In this document: one piece after another, positions 48,692-57,551 of the stretch | How positions within the stretch are numbered: position 1 is the stretch's first letter | How the letters are laid out: the number at the start of each line of letters is the position of its first letter | Source: Acidimicrobiaceae bacterium | GTDB taxonomy: Bacteria; Actinomycetota; Acidimicrobiia; Acidimicrobiales; RAAP-2 | Direction: 5' to 3' | Length of the DNA stretch: 64,000 nt | Assembly: GCA_003142095.1 (NCBI GenBank) | Contig: PLON01000016.1 | Span: 1-64,000, forward strand | Made by a program: the position numbers and the translations under genes | The notes under the pieces: generated by a model | What the model was told of the DNA's origin: nothing | The model's input: the letters and a program-made list of their open reading frames with translations, nothing else | Databases searched by the model: none

Positions 48692-49450
48692 CTAGCGAAA
48701 CAGTTTGGCGGCTCCGCGAAGCGTGGCGACGTTGTCGTTCACCACTACGCGCCAGCGCTGGCCCTCGTAGCGAGCGACATCGACCCGACGTGAATTTCCT
48801 CCGCCCAGGTGGGCGACGTCGGCCGCGAACTCCGCGACGAAGTTCGTCACGGCTACGACCAGGCGGTCGTTCCAGAGCGCTTCGTCCTGAGACCGGGCGT
48901 GATCACCCAGCAACTCGTCGTAGGACAGGCCATCAAGAAAGACCTCGTCACCCACATCGCGAATGCGCACGTTCACGTCGTCCACCACCAGTGCGATGCC
49001 AAAACCGGTCCCCAAGGTAAAAACCAGCTCTCGACCCTGACCCTCGCAGCATCCGAGAGCGGCCAACGTCGCGTCGTTGACGACGCGTACGTCGAGACCG
49101 CTCGCCTCGCGAAGCGCACGCTCCAAGTCTGTGCCTTGCCAGGCCTCGTGCAGCACCGGGTCGATCGGTGAGGTGAAGCCTCCGGGCCGCGAGAGATTGC
49201 CGGGCTCGAGAACGCGCCCGTCGCGCAGGGCGCCCGGGAACCCCACCCCGACTCGCGCGCACCCGCTTCGCTCAACGTGGCCCAGTACGAAGTCAACCAG
49301 TCGCTCGGGTGTGCAGGGGTAGGGCGTCGGCTCGCGACGGACTTCCTCGACGAGGCGGCCATCATCGTCGACCGCGGCGAACTTCGTGGTCGTCGCACCG
49401 ATGTCCACGGCCAGGATGGCGTCGCGGACGATGACGGGCGGTTCGCTCAT
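48692..49450 (-). CDS. ROK-like sugar kinase (putative GlcNAc kinase)
   Basis: ILAVDIGATTTKFAAVDDDG; VVNDATLAALGCCEGQGRELVFTLGTGFGIAL. Confidence 0.8.
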   Translation of the reverse strand: MSEPPVIVRDAILAVDIGATTTKFAAVDDDGRLVEEVRREPTPYPCTPERLVDFVLGHVERSGCARVGVGFPGALRDGRVLEPGNLSRPGGFTSPIDPVLHEAWQGTDLERALREASGLDVRVVNDATLAALGCCEGQGRELVFTLGTGFGIALVVDDVNVRIRDVGDEVFLDGLSYDELLGDHARSQDEALWNDRLVVAVTNFVAEFAADVAHLGGGNSRRVDVARYEGQRWRVVVNDNVATLRGAAKLFR

Positions 49451-49543
49451 GGGCGCACAGCCTAACCATCACCATCCACTAACTCCGACCTTCGCTTGTA
49501 GGCCAACGGTGATCACCGTCCACCCTGAGGCGCGTACCGACCT

Positions 49544-50494
49544 TCAGTCGGTGGCCGTTTTACCCAGCGCCCTCCTGAGGACCTGCATCTGTTCGTTCGC
49601 CATTCGCTGCGACACGCCGGCCGTCGTTACTTGCGAGGAGCCGTGAAACGTTCCCGGGAAAGAGTGAAGCTCGACGGGCACGCCGGCGTCGAGCAACGCC
49701 AACGCGTAGAGGATGCCTTCGTCACGCAACGGGTCGAACTCCATTGTCGACACGTACGCGGGTGGTAGATCCTGGAGATCGTGCGCACGGGCGGGCGCCG
49801 CATACGGTGACACGTCATCAAATCCCGCGGAGCCGAGATAGTAGCGCCAACTTAATTCGGCGCTAGGTCGATTCCACTCGGGGGTGTCGACGAACGTTCG
49901 CATGCTCTGCGTCTCGAGCCGGTCGTCGAGTACCGGCATGGCCAGGAATTGGAAGCACAGGACGGGACCGCCGTGATCTCGACAAAAGAGAGCAAGCGCG
50001 GCGGCCAGGCCGCCGCCGGCGGAAGAACCGTAGACACCGACTCGCGCCGGATCGACACCAAGCTCATCGGCTTTTTGACACAGCCAGTTCAGTGCCGCGA
50101 AGCAGTCGTGCAGGCCCGCCGGGTACGGGTACTCGGGAGCCAGCCGGTATTCGACCGACGCGACCACGATGTCGAGCGTCGACGCCAGTGTGGCCGCGTT
50201 GTCCTGCTCGGATGCGACACTCCCGACAACGAATCCGCCTCCGTGAATGTAAAGAAGCGCGGGAACCGCGCCAGTTGCCCGCCGCGATCGAAATACACGC
50301 ACCGCGACATCAGGGTCTCCATCGTGGCCCCCAACGTCGTAATTCTCGATGTCGAGGGAGGACTCTTCGACAGATGTCGAGGAACTGGCGACCATCTCGT
50401 CGAGGCTCGCTCGTGCGACAGTTACATCCGTGATGTCGACGGGCGGAAGGAGAGGCACGGCGAGAGCGAGCTCCGGGTCATAGGAGTAGGTCAC
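49544..50494 (-). CDS. Alpha/beta hydrolase, HSL-type esterase/lipase
   Basis: YIHGGGFVVGSV oxyanion motif; GSSAGGGLAAALALF nucleophile elbow. Confidence 0.9.
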   Translation of the reverse strand: MTYSYDPELALAVPLLPPVDITDVTVARASLDEMVASSSTSVEESSLDIENYDVGGHDGDPDVAVRVFRSRRATGAVPALLYIHGGGFVVGSVASEQDNAATLASTLDIVVASVEYRLAPEYPYPAGLHDCFAALNWLCQKADELGVDPARVGVYGSSAGGGLAAALALFCRDHGGPVLCFQFLAMPVLDDRLETQSMRTFVDTPEWNRPSAELSWRYYLGSAGFDDVSPYAAPARAHDLQDLPPAYVSTMEFDPLRDEGILYALALLDAGVPVELHSFPGTFHGSSQVTTAGVSQRMANEQMQVLRRALGKTATD

Positions 50495-50556
50495 GAGACA
50501 CTTTTATCATGATGTCTGCCAGCGCACTCCACTTAACGGGTTCGCACGGTACTCTC

Positions 50557-50643
50557 AACATGCGCGCAACGATTCTCGGCCACTTACGCGCGATGCGGCG
50601 CGATGCACACGACAGCAGAGACACTCGAGTGCCACGGCGCTGG
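50557..50643. repeat. Degenerate repeat family, copy B'
   Basis: Aligns with 50770-50861 (aacgattctcggccacttacgcgcgatgcggcgcgatgca / aacgcttttcggacactcatgtgcgaggcggcgagatgca). Confidence 0.55.
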
Positions 50644-50730
50644 TGGATCCCAACGGTCTCGGCGCTGATGCTCTATAGCCGAAGATTTCCGAAGTAATTT
50701 TCTTGGATCTTTAGGGGTTCATCCTTACTC

Positions 50731-50861
50731 TTCATTGGCTTCATCTTTTGGCGTTTTCGGCGCCGAGCTCAGCGTGGCGCATAACGCTTTTCGGACACTC
50801 ATGTGCGAGGCGGCGAGATGCAGCGCACCAGGGACATTCGAGCGCCAGAGCGCCGCGGAGT
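50731..50861. repeat. Degenerate repeat family, copy B, containing the decayed 3' end of a homologue of the 37667-38452 gene
   Basis: ttcattggcttcatcttttggcgttttcggcgccgagctcagcgtggcgcataacgcttttcggacactc vs 38401 ttctttggctacgttttttggcgtattcggcgccggtctcaacgtcgcgcgtaacccttttccgacgctc. Confidence 0.6.
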
Positions 50862-50869
50862 GCATCGAC

Positions 50870-50912
50870 TTCGCATCTAGCGCTGCTGCGTCGGAGCAGA
50901 GCTAGATGCGAA
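50870..50912. terminator. Long near-perfect hairpin (12 bp + 1 mismatch + 5 bp, 7-nt loop)
   Basis: TTCGCATCTAGC g CTGCT gcgtcgg AGCAG a GCTAGATGCGAA. Confidence 0.6.
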
Positions 50913-51019
50913 AATTACCTTCAGGTATTTGACGAAGGGGGCCAGACCTGCAATGGTGTGAGCGCATAGCAAACTCGTGTGCGTTATGCGAACATACACG
51001 TCAACAAAAGGGGGACTGA

Positions 51020-51568
51020 ATGGGTGTTGAGTATGAGAAATTAGGGGGTTTAAACGCTGGGAAACGGCTTCGCGTCTGGGTGACTCGTCACCCACTCGGC
51101 GGCGCCATCCTGGCGGGCGTCGTCGCAGGCCAACTCGCCACCGTGTGGGGAAGTTGGTTCAGTGGAGTGGGCTTGCCGAATCTCGATTGGCCGCTCGCCA
51201 ACGGCTCCGTGATCGATCCCACCGGATCAGTCATCCAGCAGTGGGTGATCGGACTGTGGATCCACGAGGTCGACTGCATTGTGTTCGCGATCATTTTCGC
51301 CTTCTTCCTCTTTCCCGTCATGGGCAAGTTGGTGTCGGCGACCATGAACATGACCAAGGCGATCGTCTACGCCTTTGTGCTGGCGACCATCAGTGCAGGA
51401 TTCTTGGTGCCGTACGTCTACTACCCGGCGTACCACATGGGAGTCTTCGGAGAGAACTGGAAGTTAATCCTCGCCATCTACCTGTGGCACTTGATTTACG
51501 GCGTCAACTTGGGCGCGGTCTACAGCCCGCTACCGGCCAACGACCCGCTGCTGCAGCCAGCGGCCTAA
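51020..51568 (+). CDS. Multi-TM membrane protein, hypothetical
   Basis: 182 aa; several TM segments; start preceded by aaaagggggac SD-like sequence. Confidence 0.75.
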   Translation: MGVEYEKLGGLNAGKRLRVWVTRHPLGGAILAGVVAGQLATVWGSWFSGVGLPNLDWPLANGSVIDPTGSVIQQWVIGLWIHEVDCIVFAIIFAFFLFPVMGKLVSATMNMTKAIVYAFVLATISAGFLVPYVYYPAYHMGVFGENWKLILAIYLWHLIYGVNLGAVYSPLPANDPLLQPAA

Positions 51569-51585
51569 TCGGAAAGAGGTTCCGT

Positions 51586-52275
51586 CTACCGTCGAGGAGC
51601 GACGCGCTCGAGCACTTGTTGGCCGAGCGCGATCGCCTCGTCGGTGACGAGGTGATCGGTCGCGTGCGAGATCGCCACGTGCACGTGCGCACCGGCGCTC
51701 TCAAAGATCTGCGCCGATTCCCTCACGCGACTGACCGGGACGTGAGGATCAGTGTCCGACACGCAGAACAACACGGGCATACCCGCCTGGTCGTCGGGCC
51801 GTGTGAGGGTGCGCTCATCGGGTCCAATCAAACCTCCGGTGAAGGCCACGAGGGCGCTCATGCGCCGCTTGGAACGAGCGACGTACTCACAGCTCAGACA
51901 GGCGCCTTGGGAAAAACCCATCCACACGATTTCGTCGTCGGCTCGACCCTCTCGATTCAACATCGCGTGAACATCCGCCAACCTCGCCAGGGCGTAACTC
52001 AAACGTGGCTCGTTGCGCTCGAGGGGTTGGAGAAACGTATCGGGGTACCAGGTGTTGCCCTGCGCCGCGGGTAAGATGTAGGAAAGGTCGCGGCGATCGA
52101 GTCGGTCGTAGACGTTCTCGATCATGTAGTCGGGATCCAATCCTCGCCCGTGTACTAACACCACCGTGAGTGGTGAGTCACTGATCGCGGCGCCCGCGTA
52201 GACGAGATCGCGTTCGAAGTGCGGATTCGACGCCACGCCACCGGCGGCGGCACCCACCTCACCGAGCTCGGGCAC
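51586..52275 (-). CDS. Alpha/beta hydrolase, phospholipase/carboxylesterase (MhqD-like)
   Basis: VVLVHGRGLDPDYMIENVYDRL; WMGFSQGACLSCEYVARS nucleophile elbow. Confidence 0.85.
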   Translation of the reverse strand: MPELGEVGAAAGGVASNPHFERDLVYAGAAISDSPLTVVLVHGRGLDPDYMIENVYDRLDRRDLSYILPAAQGNTWYPDTFLQPLERNEPRLSYALARLADVHAMLNREGRADDEIVWMGFSQGACLSCEYVARSKRRMSALVAFTGGLIGPDERTLTRPDDQAGMPVLFCVSDTDPHVPVSRVRESAQIFESAGAHVHVAISHATDHLVTDEAIALGQQVLERVAPRR

Positions 52276-52278
52276 GAA

Positions 52279-53244
52279 CTACTTCGAGAACTGCAGCGGC
52301 TCGAGGTAGCCAATCAAGAAGTCGCGCTTGTCCGCGAACACCGGCGGCACCTGCAAGCTCATCCCGAGCTCGTCGAACGACTCGTCCACCGTGAAACCGG
52401 TGGGCTTGGAGACGGTGGCTTCGAACATCGCTCCACCCGGGGTGCGCACGTAGACCGAATCGAAGTAGCCGCGATCCTTGCGGTCCGACACGTCGGTAAA
52501 GCCCAGCCCGACCAAGGAGTGCTTCACCGAGTCCTGCGTGTCGTAGTCTTCGACTTGAAAGGCCGTGTGGTGCACGATGCCCTCGCCGTACATCCAACCG
52601 GCTTGGGGTCGGCCCGGCTCCGCGACGAAGTCCACGATGGTGCCGGCTCCTCCTTCGCCCACTTCGAAGCGCGCGCGGTCGCCCTCTTCAGACGTGAGTC
52701 GACCACCCCAGCCTTCGCTCATGAAGTCCGCCGACAGCCCGAGGTCGAGCACCGACACGGTGATCCCGTGGGTGCCGTGGATTCCAAACTCCTGGGGAAC
52801 GGGACCCGCCGAGTAGGGCGTGCGCGGGTCGCTCGCGACACCGACCAGTTCGTACTCGATGCCACAGGGGTGCGCGAGCTTGAGATGTTTCTCGCCAAAA
52901 ATCTCGACCTCCTCGACGTCAAAGCCGTGGTCGCGCAGGCGGTCGCGCCAGTAGCCCACCGCGGTCTCGAGGATGGTCAACATCAACACCTTCGTCTGGT
53001 TGACGCCTTGACGTCCCATGCGTCCGGACTGGCGCATGGGAAAGGTGGTGACGAGGGTCGACTCGAGGCCGACGTCGTTGCCGTAGTAGAGGTGGTAGAT
53101 CGGCACGTCGCCGTCGTACAGAGCGGTCTTCTTCACGCTCTTCAGTCCCAAGACCTGGGTGTGAAAGTCGTAGTCCTCTTGAGCTCCACCGACGCACAAC
53201 GTGATGTGGTGGTGCCGCTGAATCGCCTTGGTCGCTTGAGTCAT
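52279..53244 (-). CDS. VOC-family ring-cleaving dioxygenase (MhqO/LinE-like)
   Basis: HHHITLCVGGAQEDYDFHTQVLGLKSVKKTALYDGDVPIYHLYYGN; EGIVHHTAFQVED. Confidence 0.88.
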   Translation of the reverse strand: MTQATKAIQRHHHITLCVGGAQEDYDFHTQVLGLKSVKKTALYDGDVPIYHLYYGNDVGLESTLVTTFPMRQSGRMGRQGVNQTKVLMLTILETAVGYWRDRLRDHGFDVEEVEIFGEKHLKLAHPCGIEYELVGVASDPRTPYSAGPVPQEFGIHGTHGITVSVLDLGLSADFMSEGWGGRLTSEEGDRARFEVGEGGAGTIVDFVAEPGRPQAGWMYGEGIVHHTAFQVEDYDTQDSVKHSLVGLGFTDVSDRKDRGYFDSVYVRTPGGAMFEATVSKPTGFTVDESFDELGMSLQVPPVFADKRDFLIGYLEPLQFSK

Positions 53245-53264
53245 GATGTCCCCCCCATTTTCGA

Positions 53265-53283
53265 GTGTTCGCAGTACGAACAC
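53265..53283. promoter_or_regulatory. 19-bp palindromic operator upstream of the VOC dioxygenase
   Basis: GTGTTCG-cagta-CGAACAC, perfect 7-bp arms; matches 56987-57005. Confidence 0.75.
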
Positions 53284-53339
53284 GTATGCCCTAGAGCGAA
53301 CCCATTATCGGTTCCCCGGTGGGCAAAGTCAAGTGGGCC

Positions 53340-54521
53340 CTACGCGGCTTCGAGAACGACCGCGACGCCCTGGCCGACCCCGACGCACATCGCGGCCAGC
53401 CCGTATCCCCCGCCGCGACGACGCAGCTGCCAGGCGAGCGTCGTGAGCAGCCGAGCGCCCGACGCGCCCAGGGGATGACCCAGCGCGAGAGCCCCGCCCA
53501 GGGGATTGACCAGTGCGGGATCGAGTTCGGGCCATTCGCGCAAACAGGCCAACGACTGCGACGCGAAAGCTTCGTTCAGTTCGACGACCGCGAGGTCGCC
53601 CCAGCTGACGCCGGCGCGCGCGAGCGCGCGTCGCGCGGCCTCGACGGGCCCGAGCCCGTAGAGCGGTGGCTCAATAGCGCTGACGCCGCGACCGGCGACG
53701 CGCGCCAGCGCCACCCCGCCCAGTCGCCGCAGTCCTTCATCGTCGCTCATGAGCAGCACGGACGCGCCGTCGTTCATCGGTGAGGAGTTCCCCGCCGTGA
53801 CCGTGCCGCCGTCGCGAAAGACCGGCCGCAACGCCGCCAACTTCTCGCGCGTCGTCTCACGGATCGACTCGTCACGCACGAGTGGGTGGCCGGTGACGTG
53901 TACGACCTCGTCGTCGAAGGCCCCCGCACTCCAGGCCGCGGCCGCTTTCGTGTGGCTCTCGAGGGCGAAGGCGTCCTGGGACTCGCGCGAGAGGCGGTAG
54001 CGCTCGGCGAGGATCTCGGCGCCTTCACCGAGCGCTACCGTCCACTCACTCGGCATCGCCGGGTTCACCATTCGCCAGCCGAGCGTCGAGGAGTACAACG
54101 TCGCGTCAGTGCGCGGCAGCACCTCTTCGTTCTTGGGCAGTATCCACGGCGCTCGACTCATCGACTCGACGCCGCCCGCGAGGGCCACGTGCCCGTCGCC
54201 CACTTCGAGGAGTCGACTGACCTGTACAACGGCTTCCATGCCCGAGGCGCACAGGCGATTCACCGTGGCGCCGGGCACCGAGACCGGCACCCCCGCCAAC
54301 AAGACGGCCATGCGTGCGACGTTGCGGTTGTCCTCCCCCGCGCCGTTGGCGTCACCGAGCACGACGTCGTCGATCGTCGCGGGGTCCAAGGAGGGATAAC
54401 GTTCAAGCAACGAGCGAATCGCGCTGGCCGCGAGGTCATCGGGTCGCACTCGTGACAACGCGCCGCCGAGTCGACCAATCGGCGTTCGTACGGCGTCGAT
54501 CACCCAGGACGAGGACGCCAC
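53340..54521 (-). CDS. pcaF: Thiolase (beta-ketoadipyl-CoA thiolase / acetyl-CoA acetyltransferase)
   Basis: VNRLCASGMEAVVQVSRLL; NPLGGALALGHPLGASGARLLTTLAWQL; AAMCVGVGQGVAVVLE; adjacent CoA-transferase pair. Confidence 0.85.
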   Translation of the reverse strand: MASSSWVIDAVRTPIGRLGGALSRVRPDDLAASAIRSLLERYPSLDPATIDDVVLGDANGAGEDNRNVARMAVLLAGVPVSVPGATVNRLCASGMEAVVQVSRLLEVGDGHVALAGGVESMSRAPWILPKNEEVLPRTDATLYSSTLGWRMVNPAMPSEWTVALGEGAEILAERYRLSRESQDAFALESHTKAAAAWSAGAFDDEVVHVTGHPLVRDESIRETTREKLAALRPVFRDGGTVTAGNSSPMNDGASVLLMSDDEGLRRLGGVALARVAGRGVSAIEPPLYGLGPVEAARRALARAGVSWGDLAVVELNEAFASQSLACLREWPELDPALVNPLGGALALGHPLGASGARLLTTLAWQLRRRGGGYGLAAMCVGVGQGVAVVLEAA

Positions 54522-54522
54522 G

Positions 54523-55290
54523 TCAGTCGGTCGCCTTCGCGGCAGAACCCGCGTGCAGCGCGCGCAGTAGCGCCAGCTCGTCGTCAGAGGGCTCGGGCGT
54601 TTCGATCAGGTCGTCGCTCACCGACAGGTCCCAGCCGGTGGCCTCGCGCACGATCGCCACGGTGGCGCCCGGGTGCAAGGAGGTGAGCGTCATCTCGAAC
54701 GTTTGCGGGTGCGGGCGAAAGACTCCGAGGTCACTAATGAGTACGCTCGGTCCCGCACCCGGCAGGGCGAGTCGCGCGCGCGCATCGCCGCCGTCGCCGA
54801 ACCCGAACGTCGTGCGGTAGTCGAGTTCCTCCACGAACGTCCTCTTGGACTGACGCATCACGATGATGGACCGCGGACACCCGCTGGCGATCTCTGGGGC
54901 GCCGCCAGCCCCGGGAAGACGAACCTTGGGCCGATCGTACGATCCAATCACCGTCGTGTTCAGATTCGCGAACCGATCGACCTGGGCGGCGCCGAGCATG
55001 CCCACGTCAATGCGTCCCGGCTGTAGCCAGTAGTTAAAGATCTCGGGCACCGAGACCACCACGTCAGCGGTGCGCGCGAGCTCGCCGTCGCCGATCGACA
55101 ACGGAAGACGCGTGGGCTTGGCGCCTACGGTTCCCGATTCATAGACCAACACCAAGCCGGGCGCGTGCAGCGCGCGCGCCAGGTTCGCCGCGACGCTCGG
55201 CAACCCGATGCCCACGAAACAGCTGCGCGCGCCCTGTAACTCGCGCGCCGCGGCCACCGTCATTACTTCATCGTTCGTGAAGTCACTCAT
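54523..55290 (-). CDS. pcaJ: 3-oxoadipate CoA-transferase subunit B-like
   Basis: LVYESGTVGAKPTRLPLSIGDGELARTADVVVSVPEIF; ATG overlaps the upstream stop. Confidence 0.8.
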   Translation of the reverse strand: MSDFTNDEVMTVAAARELQGARSCFVGIGLPSVAANLARALHAPGLVLVYESGTVGAKPTRLPLSIGDGELARTADVVVSVPEIFNYWLQPGRIDVGMLGAAQVDRFANLNTTVIGSYDRPKVRLPGAGGAPEIASGCPRSIIVMRQSKRTFVEELDYRTTFGFGDGGDARARLALPGAGPSVLISDLGVFRPHPQTFEMTLTSLHPGATVAIVREATGWDLSVSDDLIETPEPSDDELALLRALHAGSAAKATD

Positions 55291-56105
55291 CACGAACCCT
55301 CTCGGTGATACACGTGGTGCTCGAGCCACTCCTCGAACACGTGACGGTCGCGGCTGAGCGAATCCCACGCCTCGTAGTAGTCGTTATCGCGCTCGGAGTA
55401 CCCCGCGGCGTAAGACGGGTAGCAGCCTCCCGGCGCGTGCACGATCGCCGTGACGGTCCACGACGGCAGAACGACGGCGCTTCGATCGTCGTCGAAGTGC
55501 TCGACGATCTCCTCCACGGTCACGATGGAGCGCGACGCCGCCAACACCGACTCCTTTTGCACGCCGGTGATTCCCCAGAGTCGCACGTTGCCCGCTCGAT
55601 CGGCCTGTTGGGCGTGGATCACGCTCACGTCCGGTCGCAATGCGGCGACCGCCGCGAGCAGCTCGCCGGTAAAGGGACAGATCACGTTCGCCACGGTGGC
55701 GCTGTGCGCCATGGTGTCCGTGCCGGCGTACGCGCGAAGCACCGCGAACGGCAGGCCGGACGCACCCGCGACGAAGCGGTTCGCGAGGCCAGCGTGGGTG
55801 TGCTCGTCGAGTTCCAACGCCTGGGGCCACTCGTGCTCGACGGCGTCGCGAAAACGATGCAGCGAACCGACCCCGGGATTTCCACCCCAGGAAAAGACCA
55901 ACTTGCGAGCGCAGCCGGCGCCGATCAACTGGTCGCAGATGAGATCGGGCGTGAGGCGCACGAGCGTGAGGTCGCGACGGCGCTGTCGGATGATCTCGTG
56001 ACCCGCCGCGAAGGGAATCAAGTGCGTGAAACCCTCCAGGGCCACCACGTCACCGTCGTGCACGTGGGTCGCTACCGCGGACTCCAACGTTAGAAACTCT
56101 GCCAC
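55290..56105 (-). CDS. pcaI: 3-oxoadipate CoA-transferase subunit A-like
   Basis: VATHVHDGDVVALEGFTHLIPFAAGHEIIRQRRRDLTLVRLTPDLICDQLIGAGCARKLVFSWGGNPGVG. Confidence 0.82.
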   Translation of the reverse strand: MAEFLTLESAVATHVHDGDVVALEGFTHLIPFAAGHEIIRQRRRDLTLVRLTPDLICDQLIGAGCARKLVFSWGGNPGVGSLHRFRDAVEHEWPQALELDEHTHAGLANRFVAGASGLPFAVLRAYAGTDTMAHSATVANVICPFTGELLAAVAALRPDVSVIHAQQADRAGNVRLWGITGVQKESVLAASRSIVTVEEIVEHFDDDRSAVVLPSWTVTAIVHAPGGCYPSYAAGYSERDNDYYEAWDSLSRDRHVFEEWLEHHVYHREGS

Positions 56106-56173
56106 TCCCTACTCCTGTCCGACGACTGTTCTGCATGCGCACAGCCGTCCGCCATGCGTGTGCGGGGACGAGG

Positions 56174-56941
56174 TTAGCGCTTCGTCAGCAAAGCGTTCAC
56201 CCTTTGGGTCGTCGCGAGCAGGGCGGGCAACATCTTTTCGCGCAACTCGCGCCGATTGACGCGCCCCACGTGGGTGGAGATATTCATGGCCGCAACGGTG
56301 CGGCGAGACGAGTCCACGATCGGAGCGGCCACCGAGCGCAATCCCACCTCGAGCTCTTGATCGTTCACGGCCCAGCCACGTTTCTCGACCTTTTGGAGTT
56401 CGTCCAGGATCGCGTCCTCGTCGGTCAACGTGTATTTCGTGAATGCCACTAACGGCGCCTGGGCGAGATGGCGGCGTTGCTCCTCTACCGGCAGCGACGC
56501 GAGGAGCACCCGACCCATCGAGGTGCAGTAGGCCGGCATGCGGTTGCCCACGCTGATCGATACGGTCATGATTCGTGACGTAGCGACGCGGCTCACGTAC
56601 ACCACCTCTCCTCCGTCGAGCACCGAGACCGACACGGACTCTCTGACCTCGCTGCTCAGTTCCTCGATGAAGGGTTCGACGATGCGACGAAAGGGCAGCG
56701 ACGAGAGATAGGAGTAGCCAAGGTCGAGGGTGTGCGGCAAGAGACGAAAATCTCGTCCGTCGACGCCCACGTAGTTCAACTCCTCGAGGGTGTGGAGCAA
56801 CCGTCGACAGGCCGCGCGACTGTAGCCCGTGCGCCGAGCCACGTCGCTCAGAGTTTGGCGCGGTGCGTTCTCGCTGAAGGATCGGATGACGGCGAGTCCT
56901 CGTTCGAGCGACTGCACGAAGTCGCGACCTCTCTCTTCCAC
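56174..56941 (-). CDS. IclR-family transcriptional regulator
   Basis: FVQSLERGLAVIRSFSENAPRQTLSDVARRTGYSRAACRRLLHTLEELNYV; IclR effector domain. Confidence 0.92.
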   Translation of the reverse strand: MEERGRDFVQSLERGLAVIRSFSENAPRQTLSDVARRTGYSRAACRRLLHTLEELNYVGVDGRDFRLLPHTLDLGYSYLSSLPFRRIVEPFIEELSSEVRESVSVSVLDGGEVVYVSRVATSRIMTVSISVGNRMPAYCTSMGRVLLASLPVEEQRRHLAQAPLVAFTKYTLTDEDAILDELQKVEKRGWAVNDQELEVGLRSVAAPIVDSSRRTVAAMNISTHVGRVNRRELREKMLPALLATTQRVNALLTKR

Positions 56942-56986
56942 GGGTACTTCTCCTCTCGAGGGCGCTATGATTCAACTAGGGAACAA

Positions 56987-57005
56987 ATGTTCGCAGAACG
57001 AACAT
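56987..57005. promoter_or_regulatory. 19-bp palindromic operator in the divergent iclR / hydroquinone-dioxygenase promoter
   Basis: ATGTTCG-cagaa-CGAACAT, perfect 7-bp arms. Confidence 0.75.
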
Positions 57006-57036
57006 AGCAGTTTGCGATGGCGACCGGGGGGTTGTG

Positions 57037-57534
57037 ATGACGGAGTACAAAACTGTTTTTGGCTCACTCGCGCACTACGACAAGGGCCGCGTCGAGGTCA
57101 TCAACGACCGACCGCAAAACTACGTCTTTTCGAATCTCTTCGAAGTAGCCAGTCGAGCGAAGCCGTGGGAGAAAGTGGCCGTCGCGAAGAACATGGAGTA
57201 CGTGATCGAGGCGATTCGCGCTGAAGGCGTGTCACCGTGGCGCATCGCCGCCCACGACGAGTTCGCGCTGGTGATGGACGGACGGGTGACCATTGACCTG
57301 CTTGACCCCGACGCGCTCCGCGTCGACGCGAACGCCACGGGCTCGGTCGCCGTTACGGGCGAGCCCACGGGCACGCCGATGGGCCAGATCGTGGCCACGC
57401 GCGGCCACCAGTGCCTCCTTCCGGCGAATCGTTGCTACCGCATGAGTGCGCAAGAGCCCTCGGTGCTGCTACTGCAGACGATCGTGGGGCCCGACACGGT
57501 CCAGCGCTGGTCCGAAATCTGTCTCAAGAACTAA
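57037..57534 (+). CDS. Hydroquinone 1,2-dioxygenase small subunit-like
   Basis: MTEYKTVFGSLAHYDKGRVEVINDRPQNYVFSNLFEVASRAKPWEKVAVAKNMEYVIEA; cupin-like; next to large subunit and HMSA dehydrogenase. Confidence 0.78.
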   Translation: MTEYKTVFGSLAHYDKGRVEVINDRPQNYVFSNLFEVASRAKPWEKVAVAKNMEYVIEAIRAEGVSPWRIAAHDEFALVMDGRVTIDLLDPDALRVDANATGSVAVTGEPTGTPMGQIVATRGHQCLLPANRCYRMSAQEPSVLLLQTIVGPDTVQRWSEICLKN

Positions 57535-57551
57535 ACAAAAGTGAGGACGCC

